Below, one piece after another: positions 55,142 through 64,000 of a stretch of DNA of 64,000 bases. Each line of letters opens with the position of its first letter. The stretch's first letter is position 1. The position numbers were made by a program, and so were the translations under genes. The DNA is from Adiantum capillus-veneris (Eukaryota; Streptophyta; Polypodiopsida; Polypodiales; Pteridaceae): the NCBI GenBank assembly GCA_014529385.2, contig CM043944.1, positions 61,523,248 through 61,587,247 of the forward strand. Direction: 5' to 3'. Under the pieces are notes generated by a model. That model was not told the origin of the DNA, searched no databases, and saw only the letters and a list, made by a program, of their open reading frames with translations.

Positions 55142-55565
55142 CTAAAACAAACTCAGTAGATCCCTAGTTTCTCTAGTGAGAGTGTGAGCCAATGATTCCG
55201 TTATCTGTGCTGCAGCATCAAGTGCGACTTGAAAACTGACTGTGATAATTACCTCGATGACTTGAGTTACCCGATTCTCAAAGTAGAATAGTGTTGATTC
55301 TCTATTGTGTAGAGCTCCTTCCATTTTGTTGTTGTGGGTTAGTTGTAGGTTGCGGACATGGTTTCGACCTTCTCCTTCTTCTTCTTGGCACTTGGCTTAT
55401 GTATATCCACTGGGTTTGACGTGTTGGTTGACTTTCCCACTGCAAATCGATTACCGTTACGCCTGGCACTCGAGCTTCGATGGAGATGCGGAGTTCGTCT
55501 AGTTGTGCTTGGAGCTCTTCTTCTTCTGTCGTCCAATTAGCAAATCCTACTAGCCATTCATCCAT
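55142..55565 (-). CDS. Gypsy-F leader ORFs, first pair (overlapping)
   Basis: Two minus-strand frames overlap by 23 bp. 55302-55565 (87 codons) begins MDEWLVGFANWTTEEEELQA and ends in a basic, Gln/Pro-rich tail. 55142-55324 (60 codons) has a hydrophobic helix (VTQVIEVIITVSFQVALDAA). Both lie in the 5' leader just inside the primer-binding site, upstream of gag. No family recognised. They may be one accessory protein broken by a frameshift, or upstream ORFs that tune gag translation. Confidence 0.3.
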
Positions 55566-55622
55566 TCACAATAGTTTAGGGGTTTCAGCATTGTAAACTG
55601 AAGGGTTTCATGAAAAGATCCG

Positions 55623-55636
55623 CAATGGAGGCACCA
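55623..55636 (-). promoter_or_regulatory. Gypsy-F primer-binding site
   Basis: Two bases inside the 5' LTR end (...CCCGTCA) the minus strand reads TGGTGCCTCCATTG. This is complementary to a tRNA 3' end ...GGCACCA. The exact tRNA was not assigned. Confidence 0.65.
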
Positions 55637-55638
55637 AA

Positions 55639-55812
55639 TGACGGGAGCAAAGCGAACCCCGAACCCCAACGGCCTCTAAAACACCGGGGACCGAATGGCG
55701 CGCCTCGAGCTTCAGCGGCTAGGACGCAAACAACACACCACCATAACAAAGTTTTTATCCAAGAGAGATGGATGCTTGGGAGTAATGATGAAGAGGAAAG
55801 GAAATGCGATCA

Positions 55813-55853
<41 letters not shown>

Positions 55854-57152
55854 GGGAGGGGGTATAGCGGCTTATTACTTAGGCACCACAAAAGGATGGC
55901 GAATCTGCACACCCTTCACACATACACAAGCTCACTCCAAACACAAGACTAGGTGGCGATTCCGCACACCTCACATGGGCAAAACATTGCAAGAAAAAAT
56001 TCTCACAAAACCTCAAGCTTTATTTAGAGAATAAGGCGATGAAATGGGGAGCATAGGGTAGGGGAATGAGAAGGGAGAGAGTGGTAGAGCACATGGCGGA
56101 TAGGTGGGAGTTGATGGCGAAGACTCGCATGAGGGTTATGGCCATCATCCTTCATTTAGTTGCCCTTCATCTTCCATAGCCAAGGGTGTAGAGGTCATGC
56201 TCAAGACAAGCATGGTGATTGCGGTGATGGTGATGGTGTGGGTGTGTGTGTGTGCACTAGGCACACACAGTGCATAGTGTGTTCTTTGGTGATGTTGTGT
56301 GTGTTTTTGTGTGATGGTGACCCCTCTTTATATAGGGGAGGAGGGGGGGGAGAAATTCTAGAATTTAGAAATGAAGAAATCATTATCTACATAGGCCATG
56401 TGACTGTGGGCCCCACTTGTCTGGCTGTGTGTATATGTGCCAGAACAGCAGTCTCATGAGAGAGAGAGAGACTAAGAGAGAGAGATGGGTTGATGAAAAA
56501 AAAGTGAGAGGTGACATGGAGAATAAAGTAATTACAAGAGGGGAGAGAGGGGAGTGTGCTCAGAGGTGAATCTGTGTGCAGATGTGTGTGAACACAAGAA
56601 AAATCAGGTAACCACCGGGTGGGAATGGGTCTGTGGGCACCTTTTTCAGTGAAACTGAGTGTGTGTGAGTGTGGGGGAGGTTATTTAGCTACAAGACAAG
56701 AGACATGGCGCCCTTTAGAGAGAGAGGGGGGTATTTGGGTCATGGGATATGATAGGAGAGAGAAAGAGGCGGTGGGGTATACTATTTTTGAAGATAGGAT
56801 AAGTTGTATGTGAGTTAGGGTGCATTATTGGTGAGAGGTGGGGTAGCTTGAGGGGAGAGAGAAAGGAGAAAGGACAAAGGGAAGAGAGAGGGGGTTGACC
56901 TTTTGAGTGGAGGAGAGGAAAAGGGACACCCGGCAAGGAACCAGTGAAGAAAAAGGAGGCAAGGTGGGGATGGGCTACCCCACAGGCATGAGGTGGCCTA
57001 TTTTACCTTTCTTATATATTTACATAATCATACTTTATTTTTTCTTACTTTTTCCAATGCCTTTTATCACTCCCTCCAAAAGAGGGGGTTTTCATGGGGT
57101 GGGGACGAGAGAAGAGGGGTATGGGAGCTTGGCTTGTGAAAAGCCCCCATCA
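55639..57152 (-). repeat. Gypsy-F 5' LTR
   Basis: The minus strand runs TGATGGGGGC...CCCGTCA, nearly identical to the 3' LTR apart from several indels and scattered substitutions. It contains a (GA)n tract at 55816-55850 that overlaps spurious frames. Confidence 0.93.
56326..56334 (-). promoter_or_regulatory. TATA box of Gypsy-F 5' LTR
   Basis: TATATAAAG on the minus strand inside CCCCTATATAAAGAGGGG, conserved in both LTRs. Transcription would start about 30 bp further along the minus strand, near plus 56300. Confidence 0.5.
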
Positions 57153-57843
57153 CTTCCTTTGTGCTCGTTGCTTTGCTCCTTTGTGCTCCTTGCTTCCCTT
57201 CAAACTATTTCAAATATTTCTTTCTTTGTGCTATTTGCTTCGCTTCGAACTTTCTGAAAGATTTTCTCCTTCATAGTCTTGGAATCGTTTCTAATCTTTG
57301 TGATGTCGTCTATGATGCCCCTTGCTATATCTCTGAGCTCTTGTTTAAGCGTATTACCTAAGTCCTGCATATTGAAGTGTCGGGGACGGAGATAAAAGAT
57401 GGAGAAAGGAGGAGAAGGCTGCAGGTGGAGAAGGAGAAGGGGAGAGGCAGGAGCGGTAGAGATTAAAGGTGGACTAGAACGCAGAATGAAAACGGGTTCT
57501 AGTCCACCCTTAATCTCTACCTGCTCCAGTCTCTCCCCTTGTCCTTCTCTACCCGCAGCCTTCTCCTCCTTCCTCCATCTTCTATTTTCATCCCCGACAC
57601 TTCAATATGCAACACTTAGGTAATATGCTTAAACAGGAGCTCAGAGATATATCGAGGGGCATCATGGACGACATCACAAAGGTCAGAAACGAAACCAAGA
57701 CTACAAAGGAGGAAATCTTTCAGAAAGTCCGAAGCAAAGCAAGTAGCACAAAGAAAGAAATCCTCAAAAAAGTTCGAAGCGAAGCAAGAAGCACAAAAGA
57801 AATAATCCTCAAGAGCACAAAGGAAGAAATTGTCTACACAGAT
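57153..57843. mobile_element. Mutator-like foldback element, main part (long inverted arms)
   Basis: 57153-57480 and about 57501-57843 are inverted copies (roughly 85-90% by eye) around a short centre (57474-57502) that itself begins CTAGAAC and ends GTTCTAG. The missing left tip is at 47925-47946. Direct repeats CTCCAAATCTT flank the whole (47914-47924 and 57844-57854), fitting the 9-11 bp duplications of Mutator-type elements. Without Gypsy-F it would be about 710 bp. The right arm (57607-57876 plus) encodes an 89-codon charged coiled-coil-like frame made of 45 bp repeats starting at 57703, 57748, 57793 and (partial) 57817. Confidence 0.75.
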
Positions 57844-58985
57844 CTCCAAATCTTCATGATCGTTCTCCAAATTTAGTGTTGCAATCGGTTTATTTTTTAA
57901 GATTTTGAATGTTTATTATTATTAGCTACTAGAAAATACAAATCTCACAAAAAAAAAGGTACTTTTAGCCTTCATGATTTTTGGTCATTTTATTAGCCAT
58001 TTACAACATAATTTTCATTGCTCTCCCTTATTTTATAAATAGTATTAACATAAAATCCATGTTCTTCTTTAATCTATGTGGTTTTGCTTGCTGTTGCTTG
58101 CTCTGCTTAACTTTGTATACAATATTGGCATAAAATCTGCATTCTTTCTTAATTTGAGATTTGTAGGACCTATGTTCCACAACCAACGTAATCTTCTCTA
58201 AAGCGGTTGAAATCTTGTTTTTTTACACTATACGTTCCACAATGTTGCCTTGGTGAACCATACACACAATTTTACAAAGAAAAAGTTTTCAAAGCCCTTC
58301 AAGTGATCAAAACGATCCCTATGCAAAGATTAGTGAACACATCATTCATCCATGCCAAGAACATGCAAAGATATTGCTTGAATGTGTGGCTCACAAGTCA
58401 TTCTTTGCAGCATTTGTCAACCCAAATGACATCTCTCCCATAATAAACAATATCCCACTTTATAGGAAAATTTTCATGGGTTTGCCTCTACAATTGTGTC
58501 CTTTTATATCCCACTTTATAGGAAAATTTCCATGGGTTTGCCTCTACAACTGTGATCTTTTTTTTTGTTATTATTGTTGTCCGGGTTCAAGCTAACTGGT
58601 TGAACACCCATCACAATTATCGTACAAAACTTACCTATCCTTTTGATCATATAGAACAATAAGGAGTAGTGAGGCAATTCTGAATCCTCACTGAGAGCTC
58701 CACCCACATCGTGCTCGTGACTTCTCTTCTTCTCCCTCTCACTCCGAATGCACCTCGCACGCTTTAAGCGATATCAGAGGTAGAGTGAAGGCCTTGCATC
58801 ATTGCAACATTGTGACGAAGATTGCGATCAAGCTGCAGAATTCGCACTGTTTTGTAGCAAAAATTTGATTGGATAAAAGGTTAATTTTCAACTTCTTCGT
58901 GATCTTTACTGGAAACATAGTGGTTTACAACTTTTCAATTGAAATTTTTTCCAAATTCAGCACCGATTTTGTTGTACGTTCGATA
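57729..58985. repeat. 1.26 kb segment duplicated at 62745 (copy 1)
   Basis: Nearly identical to 62745-64000 (offset about 5015), with only a handful of substitutions and single-base indels. It includes the end of the foldback right arm, AT-rich sequence, and a direct repeat of a block beginning TATCCCACTTTATAGGAAAA (about 58451 and 58508). Small frames within it (58207-58443, 58374-58595) are identical in both copies but show no protein family. Confidence 0.95.
58767..58785 (+). promoter_or_regulatory. possible primer-binding site of an LTR element
   Basis: CGATATCAGAGGTAGAGTG resembles the initiator-tRNA primer site TGGTATCAGAGC common in plant copia elements, but with changes at the start. 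Also present in the second copy near 63782. No gag-pol follows. Confidence 0.25.
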
Positions 58986-60097
58986 GACTACCTGCAGGTC
59001 GAGGTTAGATAGTTGCAGATTTTTATAGATCTATTTTGATCTACAAAAAGAACACATTTCACACCCATTTTGTGACTCTTGACCATTTTTTTGAGACCTA
59101 AACTTTGCAGAAGGAAGTTTTTGTGAATTCCGAACACTTTGAAATATATTGATTGACTGGTTGTAGGGTGTTCACAAAATTGCAGATAGATATGCAGACC
59201 ATGTATGCATATTGTAGTGTTTTAGAGTGCTTTTTAAGCTGATTTTCTATATCCAGAGAGCTCGGATTTGCGATCACCTTTGGCAGTGATAAGTATTATA
59301 GCTCTAGTGGGAGATTTTAATACATATGGTTTATGCATGACTAGAACTTGAGAGTGCTTGTGCTCTATTGAAAGCGTTTTACACTTTGTAGGCATCTAGT
59401 TTTGTGCTTTTTCTTGCATACTCATTGGTGCCTATTCGGATGCATGTCCGATGATTTTGTAGTGATAGTTTCACATTTTGGATGTACATTGTATTGTGGA
59501 TATTGCTATTGTACGACATTGTGGAGTCGATTTTGGCTTGTTTTGGCAGTCCCGGTTGTTTTTGAGACTTGGTCCAGAAGAGCTTTTTTTGAGACTATGA
59601 CTAGTCTTGTCTATATAATCTTTTGCGAGGGTTGTTGCATGGAGTTTTTTGAAGCTAAGCACTGGAGGCCTGGTTACCCAATGTGAGGTGGATTAGGTTG
59701 CTTGAGATCCCCATTCATGGTGATAGCCAGTTTTCAAAGATCAAAAAATCATAAAAGAAAAAGAAAAAAACCGCTTCTTTTTCCCTTTGTCCGAAGCACG
59801 TGCAACATGGCCGATAGCCCCGGCAATGCCTTGGTCGATCTAAGTGCCACAATTGGCCCAATTCTAAAGAGGCCGCAACTCGGAGCGTAGACCACCCTCA
59901 TGGCCTCCAGCACCTTGAAAAGAAGGTTTCACGACTTTCGCCCATGGGTACTAACCCAAAGGGCAGCCTTATCAAGATAACAAATTTTTTTCTTCCCATA
60001 GCAAGCAAGGCCGCCACCTTCCCTCCTTGCGCTCGCAACGGGGCCACGACCCTCCCCCTCTCCCTCTTGCTTGGCACCACCACACTAGGCCACCACT

Positions 60098-60099
<2 letters not shown>
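58986..60099. other. unassigned stretch
   Basis: AT-rich to about 59750, then GC-richer. Frames 59402-59686 and 59702-59890 show no motif; no supportable gene. Confidence 0.4.

Positions 60100-60144
<45 letters not shown>
60100..60144. repeat. (CT)n microsatellite
   Basis: Perfect CT run. Confidence 0.95.
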
Positions 60145-60148
<4 letters not shown>

Positions 60149-60455
60149 GCGGCTCAAGTGGCCTGCCACCGCCCCCGTACCCCTGCTTATCCTCTTCCCC
60201 CGCCCCTGACACCATCCCCTCATCTCGGCCCCATGCTCTCTCGTTCCCTCTCTGGCCAACTCACCGACGTCACCTGGCCTTCATGGCCCCCGTCACCCAC
60301 GTGATGCCTTGTATCACCCCTTGGCTCTGATTGCATCACCCGTAGGTCACGCCTTGACCCCCCGCACGTTGCCACACACACTCCCCCCCAAACACACTCA
60401 CCCTCCCTCTCTCACTCTCTCTCACACCCTCTTTGGCCGTATGAGCCAAAAATGG
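60145..60455. other. GC- and C-rich stretch without gene
   Basis: Composition is skewed to C; frames encode low-complexity Pro/Ser/Thr/His strings. Confidence 0.5.
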
Positions 60456-60497
<42 letters not shown>

Positions 60498-60695
60498 CCC
60501 CCCCCCATACACACACACACACACACCGCCTCTCTTACCCCCCCTCCCCCCCCTCTCACTCTCTCTCGCCCTCTCAGAGTCTGCCCGCCATTACTTACCC
60601 ACACACCTCACACCATCCCCCAACACTCTGCTCGTTCACTCTCTCCCTCACTCTCGCTCACCCTCATAGCCCTCCCAAACAGTAAAAATGACCAA

Positions 60696-60733
<38 letters not shown>

Positions 60734-60812
60734 GTTTCCATACATACATACACAGACACACACACACACTCACAAACACATACATACACACACACACACA
60801 CACACACCTATA
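60456..60812. repeat. microsatellite field: (CT)n, C-run, (CA)n, (CT)n, (CA)n
   Basis: CT at about 60456-60497, C run to 60506, CA to 60526, a second CT tract at about 60697-60729 and CA-rich sequence at about 60745-60808. Confidence 0.9.
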
Positions 60813-60995
60813 TACACTACACACATAAGCACACGTACATAATCACATACGCAAGCACCAACAATGCACATCAGGGATTTCATTGACCTAATCACGATTG
60901 TGCGATTACGTTAATAACTATGGTATTTACACAAGATAATCATGTGATCACGTTAATTGTTAACGTGACTTGGATTATGACTACAAAAACCCTTA

Positions 60996-61100
60996 GGGCT
61001 GGTTAGCCCGCAGGACTTTCAATTTTTCCATACGGTTCCCGCCGGGTTTTTTCATTTTCTTCACAGGCCCGCCGGGAAAATGAAAAAATCCGGCGGGAGT
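60996..61100. mobile_element. candidate hAT terminus with GC-rich hairpin
   Basis: Starts TTAGGGCTGGTTAGCCCGCAGG. Arms 61038-61059 (CCCGCCGGG, T6, CATTTTC) and 61076-61097 pair over 22 bp with one G-T mismatch around a 16 nt loop that holds a third CCCGCCGG. Repeated short motifs next to an AGGG-type end are typical of hAT subterminal regions. A hAT transposase remnant lies 1.0 kb downstream. Confidence 0.4.
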
Positions 61101-62131
61101 AATTATATATAGTAAATAATGTGCTTATCGCGGTCCTTTAGCTAGGAAAATCCTTGGGGAGTGTATCCGACTGCCGGGTATAGTCATCTCCTTGTGAATT
61201 GACCTAAGGTTACAGAGTCACAGGTCCTTTTTTTCAGGCCGAACGTGATTCTTAATTAGGTAATCACTTCTAAAAAAATTTAATTCCTTTACCAAACATA
61301 AAGGTACAAAACCAATACAATTGAAAATGTGGAGAGTCATGTTCATTACGACGAAGCCATTGGTATAAATGAGGACTGTAATTGGTTTTAGAAGATGAGC
61401 ATATGTAAATGACGAGTCGATAGTCAAGGGTTGGATGTCTTGTACTAGTGTACTGGGCATATAAAGATTCTTGAAGTCTTGCATTTTTCACCATCATAGA
61501 TTTGAGGACATATACACTCTCACTCCACAATATAAGAGCGATAATCCTTAATTGGGTGAAAATAGATTTTATATATTGAATTGGTTGCATAAGGGGGCTA
61601 CAATCCTTCACTAGGTACAAGTAGTCCTCAATTGTGTGATCATATTGAATATTTATTTGCCTTAGTTTATGCTTTGGTTTATACATAAAGTGCATTATGT
61701 ATTACGATAGATTATTAGTGCATGAAATGACCAATCATAGATTTTATTGCTTTCGTTTGTTTTTTGCAAACAACTGACATCGTTCAATGTAGAACTTGAT
61801 TATTCTTTGTAGCATTTGAAATTAGATGTATCTTATTGTTTGCAAATCAAAGTGGACATATAAATAATCATAATAATAATAATTGCATTGAGAAATTCAT
61901 AGCATTGTTGTACTTATTATGCCGTGAATACAGTGTATTGCAACGTGTATGTTTGCTCACAACATAGGTGATCTATCGATATGGGGATTAACTAGCATGC
62001 ATTGAAAATCTCATATTGTGTATTTTGGTTACTTTTCATAGTGAATGGTTTTTTAATATATATTGAAAATAAAAAAAATGTTTTAAAAATTGAACATCTG
62101 TTCTTTTGTCTTCAGTATTAATTTAAAAGAA
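61101..62131. other. unassigned AT-rich stretch
   Basis: A 141-codon minus-strand frame (61270-61695) has no recognised motif and is AT-rich throughout. It may be the 5' untranslated part of the hAT remnant on the opposite strand. Confidence 0.35.
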
Positions 62132-62736
62132 ATGGAGAAAAATGTGGGCACAAGTGGTATGAAGAAGCCAAAGAATAAAAAAGCTCCTAACAAAGAGTGG
62201 GATTATGCTCACAACATGCGGCCAATATATGGAGTGGCAATGTAAATTTTGTCTCACAACAAAATCATGTGGTGCACCACGTATTGGGGACCATTTTCTA
62301 GGTAGCGTTAAAAAGAGTTGTAAGAAATGTGAACATCCTCAGGCACCTGCAATTGCAAAGCATTTGAGAGAAGAGCTCGCCACAAAGGGTGGCAAGAGAC
62401 AACAGATATATAGCTCTGTGGCTGCAAGTCAAGAGTTGTAAGAGCCAAATATTAACTACGTAGATCATGTGGTGATGCCAACTAACCTTGGAGAACAGCC
62501 TGGGCAGATCGAGGAAATTTCAAGCATCATTCCTTTTAAGCGTCACAATGAAGGTGGATTTGGTCAAATGCGTCAAAAAACATTACATCAAAGCTTTCGA
62601 GTGCAGTCTCTAGAAGAAGCACAAACTGCACTCGCCTAACCAATATTCTTCATTGAAATTGCTTTGGTCATGGTAGACAGCAATCATTGGAAGGCTGCTT
62701 TGAAGAAAATCGGTGAGTTTGGCTGAGGATTTTCAG
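62132..62736 (+). pseudogene. hAT transposase N-terminal remnant with BED zinc finger
   Basis: An ATG at 62132 opens a basic, Lys-rich leader (MKKPKNKKAPNKEWDYAHNM). After a frame change near 62200 a BED-type finger follows: EWQCKFC, GAPRIGDHFLG, SCKKCEH. Past a stop at 62439-62441 the same frame gives PGQIEEISSIIPFKR and then FFIEIALVMVDSNHWKAALK followed by KIGEFG. That last part corresponds to the region after the BED finger in plant hAT transposases. The sequence ends at about 62740, where the 1.26 kb duplicated segment begins, so the catalytic RNase H-like domain and dimerisation region are absent. Transposases of this type bind and cut hAT ends; this copy is dead. Confidence 0.65.
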
Positions 62737-62744
62737 CTCCTCAG

Positions 62745-64000
62745 CCGAAGCGAAGCAAGTAGCACAAAGAAAGAAATCCTCGAAAAAGTTCGAAGCGAAG
62801 CAAGAAGCACAAAAGAAATAATCCTCAAGAGCACAAAGGAAGAAATTGTCTACACAGATCTCCAAATCTTCATGATCGTTCTCCAAATTTAGTGTTGCAA
62901 TCGGTCTATTTTTTAAGATTTTGAATGTTTATTATTATTAGCTACTAGAAAATACAAATCTCACAAAAAAAAGGTACTTTTAGCCTTCATGATTTTTGGT
63001 CATTTTATTAGCCATTTACAACATAATTTTCATTGCTCTCCCTTATTTTATAAATAGTATTAACATAAAATCCATGTTCTTCTTTAATCTATGTGGTTTT
63101 GCTTGCTGTTGCTTGCTCTGCTTAACTTTGTATACAATATTGGCATAAAATCTGCATTCTTTCTTAATTTGAGATTTGTAGGACCTATGTTCCACAACCA
63201 ACGTAATCTTCTCTAAAGCGGTTGAAATCTTGTTTTTTTACACTATACGTTCCACAATGTTGCCTTGGTGAACCATACACACAATTTTACAAAGAAAAAG
63301 TTTTCAAAGCCCTTCAAGTGATCAAAACGATCCCTATGCAAAGATTAGTGAACACATCATTCATCCATGCCAAGAACATGCAAAGATATTGCTTGAATGT
63401 GTGGCTCACAAGTCATTCTTTGCAGCATTTGTCAACCCAAATGACATCTCTCCCATAATAAACAATATCCCACTTTATAGGAAAATTTTCATGGGTTTGC
63501 CTCTACAATTGTGTCCTTTTATATCCCACTTTATAGGAAAATTTCCATGGGTTTGCCTCTACAACTGTGATCTTTTTTTTTGTTATTATTGTTGTCCGGG
63601 TTCAAGCTAACTGGTTGAACACCCATCACAATTATCGTACAAAACTTACCTATCCTTTTGATCATATAGAACAATAAGGAGTAGTGAGGCAATTCTGAAT
63701 CCTCACTGAGAGCTCCACCCACATCGTGCTCGTGACTTCTCTTCTTCTCCCTCTCACTCCGAATGCACCTCGCACGCTTTAAGCGATATCAGAGGTAGAG
63801 TGAAGGCCTTGCATCATTGCAACATTGTGACGAAGATTGCGATCAAGCTGCAGAATTCGCACTGTTTTGTAGCAAAAATTTGATTGGATAAAAGGTTAAT
63901 TTTCAACTTCTTCGTGATCTTTACTGGAAACATAGTGGTTTACAACTTTTCAATTGAAATTTTTTCCAAATTCAGCACCGATTTTGTTGTACGTTCGATA
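62745..64000. repeat. 1.26 kb duplicated segment (copy 2), runs off the window
   Basis: Match to 57729-58985. The left edge is sharp at CCGAAGCGAAGCAAGTAGCA, within the foldback right arm. The right edge is beyond the window. Confidence 0.95.

Larger units (their letters stand above)
47947..57152 (-). mobile_element. Gypsy-F: near-complete Ty3/gypsy retrotransposon, Tat-like with dual RNase H
   Basis: The 9.2 kb element has LTRs at 47947-49524 and 55639-57152, a primer-binding site and polypurine tract at the proper inner edges, and gag-protease-RT-RNase H-plant RNase H-integrase on the minus strand. Flanks share CTTC (47943-47946 and 57153-57156), and the sequences on either side join into an uninterrupted copy of the foldback arm, confirming the insertion site. 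Visible lesions are one TAG in pol, one frame change between protease and RT, and small LTR indels. A second, archaeal-like RNase H between RNase H and integrase and the lack of a chromodomain place it in the plant Tat lineage. Confidence 0.92.

Noticed and set aside
58207-58595. Frames of 73-78 codons conserved exactly at 63222-63610 as a duplicated gene
   Set aside because: Identity extends equally through non-coding sequence, so it reflects the recent duplication and not selection on a protein.

Overview
This 64 kb window looks like gene-poor, repeat-packed nuclear DNA of a land plant. The evidence is a plant-type Ty3/gypsy element with two RNase H domains, several chromovirus-like gypsy remnants, a LINE, hAT-type elements, tRNA-like SINE candidates, and about twenty (AG)n/(CT)n tracts. 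I suspect a non-seed plant, but that is an impression and the sequence does not prove it. No bacterial features, CRISPR array, rRNA or intact tRNA gene were seen, and no clearly intact host gene.

Layout. 1-4215: a LINE on the plus strand with ORF1 open and ORF2 broken by stops and frameshifts, ending in an A-rich tail that runs into a long CT/CA microsatellite. 4.3-7.8 kb: scraps (a SWIM-finger-like fragment, a gypsy integrase scrap, a possible copia-like LTR). 7.8-12.24 kb: the 3' half of minus-strand chromovirus-like element Gypsy-A with its polypurine tract and a long LTR. 12.24-18.9 kb: plus-strand Gypsy-B, split by a 3.4 kb TG...CA insertion whose inner part is a second copy of the Gypsy-A LTR. 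19-27 kb: small DNA transposons (a MITE with 37 bp inverted ends and a 3 bp duplication; three copies of a hAT-type MITE, two with perfect 8 bp duplications), a duplicated TATA-containing promoter, a SINE-like tRNA head, and a striking nested hairpin at 25.95-26.58 kb. 27-37.4 kb: mostly non-coding, dense in microsatellites, with a broken fragment of a BIG BROTHER-like RING E3 ligase gene near 30.2 kb.

37.4-46.8 kb: two decayed plus-strand gypsy elements, Gypsy-D (relative of the good element below) and Gypsy-E (chromovirus-like, with most of RNase H and integrase deleted), plus two copies of an LTR-like segment. 47.3-47.9 kb: a tandem duplication carrying two differently sized CT/CA microsatellites. 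47947-57152: Gypsy-F, the best preserved element: both LTRs, polypurine tract, primer-binding site, gag, protease, reverse transcriptase, degenerate plus plant-type RNase H, integrase, and unexplained leader ORFs. Its visible lesions are one nonsense codon in pol and one frame change between protease and RT.

Gypsy-F sits inside a Mutator-like foldback element whose arms continue at 57153 and which is bounded by an 11 bp direct repeat. 57729-58985 is repeated almost perfectly at 62745-64000, running off the end of the window. Between the copies lie microsatellites, a GC-rich hairpin that could be a hAT terminus, and a truncated BED-finger hAT transposase remnant.

How the parts relate: the layers are nested insertions rather than a pathway. 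Gypsy-F supplies (or recently supplied) gag-pol functions for its own family, of which Gypsy-D is an old relative. The hAT transposase remnant belongs to the superfamily that would mobilise the hAT MITEs, but I could not show that it is their source.
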